DNA of 64,000 bases from Pocillopora verrucosa. Its lineage: Eukaryota; Cnidaria; Anthozoa; Scleractinia; Pocilloporidae. A program made the position numbers and the translations under genes. The DNA is taken from contig NC_089325.1 of assembly GCF_036669915.1 (NCBI RefSeq), forward strand, positions 11,491,231 to 11,555,230, read 5' to 3'. Under the pieces are notes generated by a model. The model was not told the origin of the DNA, made no database searches, and worked only from the letters and a program-made list of their open reading frames with translations. Below are positions 13,001-21,817 of the stretch, in pieces (the stretch's first letter is position 1; each line of letters starts with the position of its first letter).

Positions 13001-16000
13001 TACTCTTTATTTTAAAAATTTATGGCTATTAGGTTTGTTTGATCAGGAAATATCTTCACACTGATGGAAAGCAATCATGGTAAGTAATGACAGGGGTCAA
13101 AATGACAGTCGAGCAATGGACAAAACCCAGTCATATTTAGGTTTTCCCTGGCCAACTCCTTGGATGGCAAGACATTTTGTCTATTGGTTTACAAATGAAG
13201 AATTTAATTCCAAGCTAAATTCAGGTTGTAAATATGGCCATATCACTTTTCCTGCATTGAGTTTGAGACTACATGTATGATGCAAGAGTGGTAGATATAC
13301 CACTTTTTTTGATAAGGAGGGGGAGGAGGGGAGGAGGGAATTATTTAGATATGACATCATGGACATTTGTCTGGGCAAAAAAACAGTTTTGTTTGGCGCC
13401 AACTGGACATTGTTTCAAGCCTTGAATGATCATCATTTACTGTCCCCTATTGAGTTCACAAAATAATCATGATACTTTGAAAAAATACTGATATGTCATG
13501 CTATAATAGGGATAAGTCAGCCATCTTAAGAACATACCATTTTGATCTCTTGAGACAGATAGAGGTATGTTTGCTTGAACTCGAAAGCAAATCCTCTTTT
13601 TCTGAAATTCTTCCTGTATACATGTTTCTTGCCATTCACACTCAGACACTGATTCAAGATCCTTGTTGTAAATAAAACACTTTTCTCTTTCACCATCACT
13701 GGTATTTATGTGCTGGAACAGTACAAATGGACTGTTGGTTACTGAATCATCCTGTGAAATATGAAAAGTTAAAATGTAAGGATGTATCTTAGTTGTCTAC
13801 TAATAATTCCCCTAGTTGATATTTTTATTTTTTTCTTGTCACTTGTCTGCTTGACAGTGTATTGATATTGTAAAGAGAAATTCTGTCAAGGTCACTCATG
13901 GGAGCTAAAGGGTTAATTAAACCTTTTACTCTTGGGAGTGATCAACATGAAAAGTCTCCTTACAAATTTATTTATTGTTCTCTTGTGGTTCATCTGATTG
14001 TCTGAGCACAAGATAAAAGAGTTTGAGATTATCACTGTAACTAATGTTTTTGGAATTGAATCCAAAATCAATGATGAAAAACAATGGAACACAAAGGTTT
14101 CATTTTAGCCCTTTACACCCTAACATCAAACTGCATATTCTCCATACTGTTCTCTGAGTATTTCCTAAGGTGCTGACAAGGAGAATTTGTTTAGCAATCA
14201 AGGGCTTCTTTAGTTGGTGATCATTTCCTTTACTCTAATTACCTTAGTGTCTGATTCAAGGGTGGTATTGTACGAAGAAATTAGATACCAGTCACTGACT
14301 CTTACAAGTACGTCTATACTTCTAAATTGAGTTCTAGAAAATATATTAGAGATTCATAATCTCACCTTTGAACATTTCCCATCAAATATTCTTTTAACCT
14401 CATCAGGTTCGAAATTTGTTGGTTTAACACATGAATAGTAAATTCCTACCAGATTTATCCCTATAAGAGGAAAGAATCAGGCAGAGTTAATAATAAAATA
14501 ACAACCATTACAATTTTTCCTTCTTTACATAGAAGCTACATGCCTTCCCCTATGGTCAATGCTAATATATGTAGGTGGCTCAGTCTTCAAATTTAATTTT
14601 AAATGAAGGTACTATTAGAGTATCCTAAATTACATTACATTAATAATTATATAATAACAAAGAAAATTGTTATCATAAACAATAAAATAAGAAAGAGGGA
14701 GAACAGCTTGGTGGATGAATTATGTAGAATGGTAAGGACTTTAATATGTGTTAACAATTACTTTGAGGAGAATTTACTGAAGAAAGATATTATGTATGTC
14801 ATGAAAGGAATTGTACCTAGTAGTAAAATTTTTATTTTAAATTTGAATGATTCTTTTGGAAATTCCCTAAAAGAGGATACCAATTCTTGAGAAAGCATTT
14901 TTACATTACAAGGTTTGAGGGTTTTAAATTAAATTAACTATACAACTATGACAATTTGTTATTACTGATGGATTGAAAAGCTTAATAAAGAACAAAGAGA
15001 GGCCAGTCAAACAGTAGATGGCTTCATGAATTGTTGGTTGGCTCACTAGATGAAAAGAAGGGATTATGAATGAATGGTTGGAAACATAATAAAAAGGGTT
15101 AATAAGACAGGCAAGATGTGAATTGATGATGGGTTAAGAAAAAAATTTAAGCAGACAGACCAACAGACTGTGTTTTGTGTTGTTCTGTGCTACAAGAAAC
15201 TACATTTTGGAGGCAATTCTATGAGCAGTAAAATCACTGCATATTTAATTAGCCCAATGACAAAACAAAGCAAGCTATCAATCGTAACATATTGTAACAG
15301 ACCAACAGAAAAAGGTGATATTTCAGAGCGATTGCAATGGGCTAATGCCAGAAACTTCAGCTTTTAAACTCTTTATGGTAGCCAATTTACATTATCAACT
15401 CAGTTGATAATACTTCATTACCCCAACAGACATACAGACAGACAGACTTACAGATGGACAGACAGACTTACAGATGGACAGACAGACTTACAGATGGACA
15501 GATAGACTTGTAGACAAATGACCAAATGGATGAACAAATGAATAATTTGATAAGACTAGCAAAATAATTTGTAATTTATCTATACATAAGACCCCTGAAA
15601 TAAAAGAAAAATTAATTCTGTATGATATTCATTTTAAAAAAACTAAGTCTGTCATGTTCATGGCTGTGTGCGTTAATTAAGGTAGTAGAATATCACATGC
15701 AGATTACAACTTAAAATACAAACCGTTTGGAATGAGAGAAAACAATTCTGATTTCTCACTTTTCCAGTCAGGAATTCCTGGATACCCTTTCTTAGCTGGA
15801 GGATGACTTCCTGTACAAGCCACACATCCTATTATGCGAATTTTATTTAGGAAAACGTCGCCATAAAGATAGCAAAGAAAATTATCGTATTTTCCTTCCT
15901 CAAGATTCTTCGTCCGTTGAAGCAATTTCTTGAAAAATAAAATATACCAGATATTTATCTCAGATATCAAAATTAATAATACTAGCTATAGACATCGAAA

Positions 16001-16067
16001 AATTAACGAAAGCTGATATTTTTACCTGTTTTATCGAAAAATCGATAAAAACCTGCATGTCCGCCAT
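7029..16067 (-). CDS. UFSP2: UFSP2, Ufm1-specific cysteine protease 2 (complete, 15 exons)
   Basis: Coding exons in transcript order: 16067-16026, 15928-15724, 14460-14366, 13751-13538, 12857-12598, 12495-12408, 11932-11781, 11023-10903, 10414-10313, 9580-9542, 9439-9363, 8494-8191, 7894-7831, 7294-7234, 7115-7029. They total 1911 nt (636 aa) and phase closes at every junction. The protease removes UFM1 from targets and matures pro-UFM1, usually at the ER. The catalytic domain is unmistakable: YSYHHYMQD, then [10 protein letters not shown] (Cys469), [11 protein letters not shown], then LDPHYTG (Asp593, His595), ending in [11 protein letters not shown]. Human UFSP2 has 469 residues, so this one has a longer N-terminal half (exons 1-7), as I recall for some nematode and plant homologues. 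Exons 2-5 have no clear human counterpart. The start ATG opens [10 protein letters not shown]; it is head-to-head with the AKAP7-like gene. Confidence 0.93.
7972..8179. mobile_element. MITE family B copy (UFSP2 intron 12)
   Basis: About 208 bp with ends of the type CCCTTTAACTCCCA and its inverted, here degraded, partner TGAGAGTGAAAGG. It shares the internal blocks ACCAAATTCTCTGAACTAA and GACAGAATTTCTCC with copies at 9603, 19868, 24780, 51534 and elsewhere. No coding capacity. Confidence 0.7.
8810..8890. repeat. MITE family A fragment (UFSP2 intron 11)
   Basis: It shares AAATTCTCCTTGTCAG and TATGGAGAATATGCATAC with family A copies, but both terminal sequences are missing. It is a truncated, old copy. 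Confidence 0.5.
9603..9785. mobile_element. MITE family B copy, degraded (UFSP2 intron 9)
   Basis: It contains the family blocks GTGACCAAGTGAAAATTTCT and ACCAAATTCTCTGAACTAAC and a worn 'GGAGATCTGATT' end. The outer CCCTTT end is lost, so boundaries are approximate. Confidence 0.6.
10617..10692 (-). repeat. tRNA-like sequence (tRNA-derived SINE or tRNA pseudogene)
   Basis: On the minus strand it reads like a tRNA body: A-box-like TGGCTCAGTGGTAGAGC, B-box GGTTCGATTCC, and a perfect 5-bp T stem (TGAGG/CCTCA). The 3' acceptor half TGGGGAC does not pair with the 5' side, and the anticodon arm does not fold cleanly, so a functional tRNA is unlikely. It lies in UFSP2 intron 8. A related scrap (TTTGAACCTCAGACCTTCC) lies near 11432. 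Confidence 0.6.
13800..13916. mobile_element. MITE family B fragment (UFSP2 intron 3)
   Basis: It is the half-element ending in TCACTCATGGGAGCTAAAGG, with the internal TTGATATTGTAAAGAGAAATT-type block. The other terminus is missing. Confidence 0.55.
14107..14275. mobile_element. MITE family A copy (UFSP2 intron 3)
   Basis: It starts CCCTTTACACCCTAACATC and contains GCATATTCTCCATACTGTTC and GTGCTGACAAGGAGAATTTG. The far end, near GTGTCTGATTCAAGGGTGG, is worn. Confidence 0.6.
15434..15512 (+). repeat. 20-bp minisatellite (UFSP2 intron 1/2 region)
   Basis: The unit GACTTACAGATGGACAGACA is repeated about 3.5 times, within a wider (CAGA)-rich tract. It lies in UFSP2 intron 2 on the plus strand. 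Confidence 0.85.
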
Positions 16068-16169
16068 GTTTTTTTACGGTAGCCCGCGGTATAAAACTTG
16101 CGGTTTTTATCCTAACCGTTATAGAGGTCATGTAACGTTAATATATTATTTGTTTTTCTTCTTCATGAG
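16068..16169. promoter_or_regulatory. Divergent promoter UFSP2 / AKAP7-like, with two minimal uORFs
   Basis: Only 102 bp separate the two start codons, so both genes probably share one promoter. On the AKAP7-like side a start-stop uORF (ATG TAA) lies at 16130-16135. A second three-codon uORF (ATG AGA TGA, 16165-16173) overlaps the main ATG at 16170. On either strand there is little room for 5' UTR. A TATA-like string (GGTATAAAAC) occurs near 16089-16098. Confidence 0.55.
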
Positions 16170-17768
16170 ATGATCAAAGCATCTTGCTTGAACAAAGCTT
16201 GTTTTGCCATTCCTAAATTCTCTGAAAAATCGAAAATTATCACAGGATCTTATACCAAAGGGAGAATAAGTCTACTTAATATTTATGGAAAACTTATGGA
16301 ATCGAAACATCGATGGAAATTTTTTCCATTCTTCTTCAGCTTTTGTAAACTCGCGGGCATCTGCAGACCCGACAACAACAGACTGGTCCAAACGGTTCAT
16401 TTGTGTCATCCTTTAAAAAACATTTCATCAGCGATACATGCTGCGGAAAACTTTGTAAGTAAAGAGTCCTCTCCCCTTTCATTTTCTCATCAAAGGGAAA
16501 GGACATTGATACTGAGACATATTCTTGGTCATTTCTTGTGTATTGGTCATAGGCCAAATACGTCCTTTAAAGGAAGTAACGTCGAAACTGAAACAAAGGC
16601 CGGTTGTTGCAGAGTGAAAGAAGTGAGTGACTCGTTGGATGAAATTGGGAGTGTTAGTCAGATAAAAATGACAAGTGTAAATCAAAGAGACCCCTCTACC
16701 TATCACAAATGTGGTGATGTCAATCGAGATCAAGAACTAGAAAATCATCAGCATTGTGGTAAAAATACGAGTACTTTGGAACTATCTGGTGGATTTTCGG
16801 AGTCACCGTCTGAACAACAAGTACACTGTCCCACTGCTCCTGCTGGTGATGATGTGGAAGACAGCAATTTATTCACAATGGACACTGAGAGATCTGAATT
16901 GTCTCAAAGCTTTACAAATCAAAAAGAAACTGATAGAAACCGTGATAATAAGCCACTTGCCTTGGATGCTCTCACTGACCAGAAGCCAGGTGCAAAATAC
17001 AAACAAAGAAAGGGAGACAAAAGAAAGGGAAAAGAGCAACTGAATGCATTATCAGACGTTGGCAATGCAGATGCTGCTGGTGCGTGTGTGAACAGACACA
17101 ATGTATCCTTGTCCCAAAGAAACAAAAGGCCTAAAAGGATACAACCAAACTTTTTCTTGGCTGTGCGCATTCATAATCCTCAGATACATGCTGGTATCAA
17201 GGTTATCCAAGACTCGATTGTCTCACACAGTAAGGAACTGAAGCCAGCCTTTGTCTCCTTGGCAACATTGCATGTTACCCTCATGGTCATGCACCTAGAG
17301 GATGCTGAAGAAATTCAGAAAGCAGGAAAAGTATTGCATCAGTGCAAGACATCTTTGGAATCCATCCTGGCCAAAAGTGATGTGATGATAAGATTCTCTG
17401 GTCTTGGCCACTTTGGACATAGAGTTCTCTATGCAAAACTTGAGGAAGAGGGAAGTGACTTTTTGAAATCAGTTGAGGAAATTGTGCGTGAAATATTTAC
17501 AAAAGAAGGCATCCCTTCAACTGATTCTCGAGAGTACAATCCTCATATGACTGTCATGAAGTTAATACGCCATAACCAACAGTTGAGGAGGAGTGGGGTC
17601 AGGAAAATCCCTGAGGAGAGCTATGCAAGCTGGGTCGACTTCAATTTTGGGGAAGAGCCAGTGACGGCTTTGCACTTATGTGCAATGGGTGAGAAAGATA
17701 CAGATGGGTTTTATAAGTGTATGGCAACAATGACATTTGCTGATTCAGATGAAACCTCTTTCAGTTGA
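16170..17768 (+). CDS. AKAP7-like 2H phosphoesterase (intronless, no RII-anchoring helix)
   Basis: A 532-residue single-exon protein. Residues 1-315 are low-conservation: a basic, hydrophobic N-terminus that could target mitochondria, then a polar stretch ending in a Lys/Arg cluster (278-288). The AKAP7 catalytic domain spans about 323-525. It has both signature H-x-T motifs, H368-V-T370 and H459-M-T461, plus FFLAVRIHNP, FSGLGHFG and FGEEPVTALHLC. Mammalian AKAP7 cleaves 2',5'-oligoadenylates, and intact H-x-T motifs predict an active enzyme here. AKAP7 continues into an amphipathic helix that binds the PKA regulatory subunit; this protein stops right after the domain, so PKA anchoring is not supported. 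Lack of introns beside a 15-exon gene suggests an old retrocopy. A dead partial copy lies at 41015-41642. Confidence 0.88.
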   Translation: MIKASCLNKACFAIPKFSEKSKIITGSYTKGRISLLNIYGKLMESKHRWKFFPFFFSFCKLAGICRPDNNRLVQTVHLCHPLKNISSAIHAAENFVSKESSPLSFSHQRERTLILRHILGHFLCIGHRPNTSFKGSNVETETKAGCCRVKEVSDSLDEIGSVSQIKMTSVNQRDPSTYHKCGDVNRDQELENHQHCGKNTSTLELSGGFSESPSEQQVHCPTAPAGDDVEDSNLFTMDTERSELSQSFTNQKETDRNRDNKPLALDALTDQKPGAKYKQRKGDKRKGKEQLNALSDVGNADAAGACVNRHNVSLSQRNKRPKRIQPNFFLAVRIHNPQIHAGIKVIQDSIVSHSKELKPAFVSLATLHVTLMVMHLEDAEEIQKAGKVLHQCKTSLESILAKSDVMIRFSGLGHFGHRVLYAKLEEEGSDFLKSVEEIVREIFTKEGIPSTDSREYNPHMTVMKLIRHNQQLRRSGVRKIPEESYASWVDFNFGEEPVTALHLCAMGEKDTDGFYKCMATMTFADSDETSFS

Positions 17769-18450
17769 ACAGAAAAGGCAAGGACAAAGTCAGTAACATG
17801 AAAGGGAAGTCAAAGAAACACTTCACAATAATCTTGGCCACGGTTTGAACTAAGATCTCACCATCCAGAGAACAGTGTTCTGGCCATTAGGCCACAATGT
17901 CTGCCATAGAGCACATTAGGATAGTTTAAAATCAATAGGATTCCGTCAGTATTGCAAAAATTCATTTTCTTAATTAATTATAAATCCTAGTAATTTTATC
18001 TTTACTCTCAATGATATGCCTTTTTAATTTACACTATTTTAAGACTGAGCAGGTACAAGACACAATTTAATATACAGCAAAGAGCTCACATCAAATGGTT
18101 TATTTTTTCCCATGTGTATGATAAACTGATTCTCTTTTATAAAATTACATCACTGAACCAAAAAATATAGAAGAGGAAAAGAAAGATTATCACAACTCTA
18201 GGTCTTAGACTGAACTAATTTTATTCAGTCACTCAAGGTCATTCCTCTGAAGTAGAACCTGCGAAACTTTGCCTTTTGGTTGTTTGTCTCATGAAAATGT
18301 AAATTTTGAAATAAGAAAGGGTGGGGGGGGGGTGAGTAAGCGGCAAAATATACACCTTGTACTCCTTGTAGTTACCCATAGAGTTCCTTTAATATTATTA
18401 GAATTATATTTTTGAGTATCTGCTAAATGTGCACTTCCAAAAATTGTTCC
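17105..18450 (+). repeat. Segmental duplication unit, AKAP7-like C-terminus plus 3' flank (copy 1)
   Basis: From about codon 312 of the AKAP7-like gene through roughly 680 bp of 3' flank, the sequence aligns with 41015-42330. The flank carries the same tRNA-like element and the same G-run landmark (near 18316 and 42239). Because flank is included, the second copy arose by DNA duplication rather than retroposition. Confidence 0.75.
17837..17911 (-). repeat. tRNA-derived sequence in AKAP7-like 3' flank
   Basis: On the minus strand it has a D-arm-like TGTGGCCTAATGGCCAGAAC and a B-box-like AGTTCAAACC, followed by GTGGCC. It resembles a decayed tRNA or a SINE head. The duplicated flank carries the same element at 41742-41820. 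Confidence 0.45.
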
Positions 18451-18899
18451 TTTACCTACAATGAGAATTGTTTTACATTTATTTGTTTCCTCTTAATTAT
18501 TGAAAGCCTAGCCCAGTTGCATTCTGATAATCCTATCATATTCTATGCATAGAAATTATAAGTTGTACTTTCAACTGGAAAAAAATTATTCATACTACCG
18601 TTTAGTTTCCCATGAAATGAAACCTGGGACATTAATTTCAAAATTTAAAGACCATCAATCTTTTTTTTTGTATTTTTTACAAATTCCTTTGACACCCTTA
18701 AAACTATCTTAAGCAATTCAATTGCATGAAAAATTTTTCCTTCACGATATTTCATGTAAACAATCATGGGAGTATCCACTGATAAAAATTACAGGGGTAT
18801 TTGTTGTACCTCAAAAGGGGGTGAAATTTGTAGGTTAGTGTCATGTAAGGTATCAATTCTTGAACAACTACTATAGAGATTTTTGTTGATTTTTCAGTC

Positions 18900-19098
18900 C
18901 TTTTACCCCTCAGTGTGACCAGCATCTAATTTCTCCTTACAATAATGTTACTAAATCATTCAGATCATGAGAATAAAGGAAATGATCGCAAACCATAGAA
19001 GCTTTAATTGTTCAATTAATTCTTCTTGTCATTACCAAAGGTAATGTGTAGAGAAGAGTAAAGAGATTTAGGATTCTGATGTTAGAGTATAAAAGTTT
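18900..19098. mobile_element. MITE family A copy
   Basis: It reads CCTTTTACCCCTCAGTGTGA, then CAGCATCTAATTTCTCCTTA, and ends near GATGTTAGAGTATAAAAG. The ends are an imperfect inverted pair. It is about 200 bp with no coding capacity. Confidence 0.65.
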
Positions 19099-19867
19099 AC
19101 AGGCCTTTGAGGTTATCAGTCTAAAATAAATTAAGGAACTCAATGAATGTTACCTTCTTGTGTAAAATTAATGGGATCATGTGCTTTTGGTAGCCTCTGT
19201 CTAATTGTTAGTCATTGTTTGATCAAGATATTAGTTGATAGTCAATGGTTGGCTGATAATAAGTTAAAAGTGGGTTATTTTTTTGGCAATATTTGGTTGA
19301 TAGTTGGTTCAAAATTGGCAAATAGTCAGACAAAACTACTAGAAAATAGTTGCTAGTCAACTAACGGGGGCGAGTCTAAGATTTTCAAAAGGGGGCACTA
19401 TGAGTGCCATAGGTGCGAGCTTTCCAGGGGAGTCTAGGGACATGAAGATGCATAGTTCCCAATTGGCAGCCTCCAATTCACCGCACCCATGGCTCAGCAG
19501 CCTATTTGTTGTCTACAATGAAGATTTGGGCCACAAATGATGCCGGTTACATCTTGAAAGTTGTCTGATAATATTTTTTAGAACCTTTCTTACAGTGAGA
19601 GTTAGTTTTGATTTTTAAAAACTCAGTTCAGCACTGATATTAATTTTTGATCCAGCTAAAAGGGGGAGTGGTATGGGCCCCCTCCCCCCCCCCCTTGGAT
19701 CTGCTACTGACTAACACAGCTTCAGTTGTATTGATGTACAGGTATTTGTAGTTGGCCAATATCTCATGTGACATTTGTTGAGTGTCAGTCAACTATTGGC
19801 TGATTCTCATTCACTTATTAGCCAACAATCAGCCAATGATTTCCTGACTGTCATATGACTATAGGTT

Positions 19868-20015
19868 AATCCTTTACACCCACAAGTGACTAAGACATAA
19901 TTTCTCTCTACAATATCAAGCAGACAAGTGATGAGATTAAAAAAAAAACAAATAAATTATACAATTCTCAGAATGTAAGGAGAATTGCTGATGAGATCTT
20001 GGGAGTGAAAGGGTG
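19868..20015. mobile_element. MITE family B copy, internally deleted
   Basis: The ends ATCCTTTACACCCACAAGTG and CTTGGGAGTGAAAGGGT match family B, but the middle is shortened to about 148 bp against 208 bp for fuller copies. Confidence 0.65.
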
Positions 20016-20085
20016 AATTACAAAGCCATTTTTGATTGAGTATCAACTGAGATACCAATCAAACATTTGTCCTTGTTCAAATAAT

Positions 20086-21510
20086 TTAACACCAATTTAA
20101 ATATGACAAGATTTCCTTAGGGACATCATGTTGCCTTAGGTTTTGTACAACACAGTTTTTCTTTATTGCCATGCGGCAAAGAACCCTTAACTTAGCAGGG
20201 GAGTCATTCATTTTGAATACTAACAGATTAGAGATGTCTTGGCTTCGATCTTCCATGTTCACATTACAACAGTGAGTGACCAGAAGCTGATGTCCATTTG
20301 GAGAAATTGTACAACTTGTGTAATTGTCTGTTCCTTTCCTATGATCCATTTGTAAAAGTTCTTCAGCATCAAATTCAGCCTCCTGCTTTGAAAGATTGAC
20401 TTCATGCTTCAAAAAGACTGCAAATTGTCTCTTATTAGAGTCAGTTCCACTTTGGGGAATCACAATATAGTTATCATAAGGCGATAGAAAGAACTCATAC
20501 ACTGAAGATGCCAAATGTCCTTCAATGTTCACTTTCTGCAGAAGATTTCCACAAGTGTCCCAAATTAACACTGACTTACAGTCTTCAAAATCCATCACTA
20601 ATTGATTTTCATCGTTTGAAGGCATTTTTATTCGTTGACCACTGCACAGTGCAAAAAAGAAATTTCCACTTTTAGAATATTTTGCGTCAGCTACAAAGTG
20701 ATAGCCTTTGAGCTGTGTCTCTGCAATAACTGTGAAAGACTCCACGTCGATGAAAACCAGACCAATGAAAAACACGTAGGAACCTCTGCCTATGATTGCT
20801 ATACTCTTCTGATCAGGGCTAAAATCAAGCAACTTCCACGAGAATGGATGATTCATTAACTCCATTTCATCACTTCTGATGTGACGCACACAATGGATTT
20901 GAAAACGATTCCGCTCAGCTAATCTCTTTTCTTCGACTGCGATTTCCAACAATATGAATTGCCCGCCATTTAAAATTACACCGAGCCAGTAGCGACCCCT
21001 CCGCAACGCTGACACTTTCATGAAGTTGACACTCCCTCCCCAATGAAAATTATTGCTATTCTGTCGCCTACACTTGTCTAATATCAGTTCCATTTCTTTG
21101 TGGAGCTTTTCATCTTTGTGATCGGAGTCAGGGCATGAGAACACAAGAACACAAATTCGAAAATCTTCCAAACGAGCGAAAACGTTCAACAGAGGATAAT
21201 CGCAAGTCGCAGTTAAATCGCAAACAATTTCAAGCACAGTGCAACGAAAGACCAAGTTATAGGAAAATTCACTTTCAATATCTCCGCTTTGCAAGTTCAG
21301 AAATTTTAAACAGACGTCGACTCTTCTCGTAGCTCCTGGTGAATAATCATCCTCCAGCCGATCCGAGGTGCGTACAATAACTGCAAGGTTTATATCTTCG
21401 CGTATTATCCAAGCAACTTTGTCGTTAGTTTTGAAGTAAAAAGGAACTTGTGCTTTAGCGAGAAGTTTTACTGTTCCCTTGTACTCGACGTCCTCCATGT
21501 TTGATCGCAC
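20086..21510 (-). CDS. SOCS-box protein with predicted beta-propeller-like body (uncharacterised)
   Basis: A 474-residue intronless gene. The C-terminal 35 residues form a SOCS box: a BC-box KLRVLCRMAI (L-xxx-C-xxx-I) that would bind Elongin B/C, and a Cul5-box-like DVPKEILSYL. The body alternates short hydrophobic strands with turns, such as KLLDFSPDQKSIAIIG, DAKYSKSGNFFFALCSG, SVLIWDTCGNLLQKV and CTISPNGHQLLVTH. This resembles degenerate WD40 blades. SOCS-box proteins are substrate receptors of Cullin-5 ubiquitin ligases, so this would be a receptor whose propeller picks the target. I do not recognise the orthologue; WSB-type proteins share the layout but not the visible sequence. ATGs at codons 1 and 5 are both possible starts. 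It is head-to-head with sulfatase copy A, 307 bp apart. Confidence 0.75.
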   Translation of the reverse strand: MRSNMEDVEYKGTVKLLAKAQVPFYFKTNDKVAWIIREDINLAVIVRTSDRLEDDYSPGATRRVDVCLKFLNLQSGDIESEFSYNLVFRCTVLEIVCDLTATCDYPLLNVFARLEDFRICVLVFSCPDSDHKDEKLHKEMELILDKCRRQNSNNFHWGGSVNFMKVSALRRGRYWLGVILNGGQFILLEIAVEEKRLAERNRFQIHCVRHIRSDEMELMNHPFSWKLLDFSPDQKSIAIIGRGSYVFFIGLVFIDVESFTVIAETQLKGYHFVADAKYSKSGNFFFALCSGQRIKMPSNDENQLVMDFEDCKSVLIWDTCGNLLQKVNIEGHLASSVYEFFLSPYDNYIVIPQSGTDSNKRQFAVFLKHEVNLSKQEAEFDAEELLQMDHRKGTDNYTSCTISPNGHQLLVTHCCNVNMEDRSQDISNLLVFKMNDSPAKLRVLCRMAIKKNCVVQNLRQHDVPKEILSYLNWC

Positions 21511-21817
21511 TTACTTCACACCAACTACTTATTAAAGCGTATTTAATACCTATTCCTGAGTTGCGTAAACGTTTCCTCCACCTACTTCCATATTGGGAAC
21601 GTTTTACCTTGATATTGCGACAGCAGAAAACATATGTTTTGGCAAAATTACAACAATTGAAAATGATCAGTTACAATTTTATTCGCCAATATTATTTCCG
21701 GTTACACCATTTCTAAGTGCATATTTACGTGACCGTCACGCCAACAATCTCATTTCCAGGGCCTCTCCCCTTTGCCTCCCATGTATTGTCTTTCCAGTGC
21801 CGGGTACAACCATCAAC
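21511..21817. promoter_or_regulatory. Divergent promoter, SOCS-box gene / sulfatase A
   Basis: The 307 bp between the two ATGs must hold both 5' UTRs and the promoters. No clear TATA box is visible. An open frame runs upstream of the sulfatase ATG but has no Met start, so translation most likely starts at 21818, which gives a proper signal peptide. Confidence 0.45.

Larger units (their letters stand above)
17912..20085. other. Spacer with repeats between two convergent genes
   Basis: No gene was recognised between the AKAP7-like gene and the SOCS-box gene, which converge here. It holds a poly-G run (18320-18335), MITE family A (18900-19098) and family B (19868-20015) copies, and an imperfect inverted-repeat region (about 19195-19860). 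That region's left side has TTGGCTGATAATAAG and its right side CTTATTAGCCAACAATCAG. Short open frames look random. Confidence 0.5.

Noticed and set aside
14603..14890. 95-codon Met-initiated frame on the plus strand
   Set aside because: It lies wholly inside UFSP2 intron 2, has A/T-driven composition (Ile, Asn, Lys) and no motif or splice continuation.
15434..15512. CRISPR-like array
   Set aside because: The units are contiguous 20-bp repeats without spacers, in a eukaryotic intron: a minisatellite.
21593..21817. Upstream extension of the sulfatase A reading frame
   Set aside because: The open frame has no ATG start, is not similar to sulfatases, and would bury the signal peptide.
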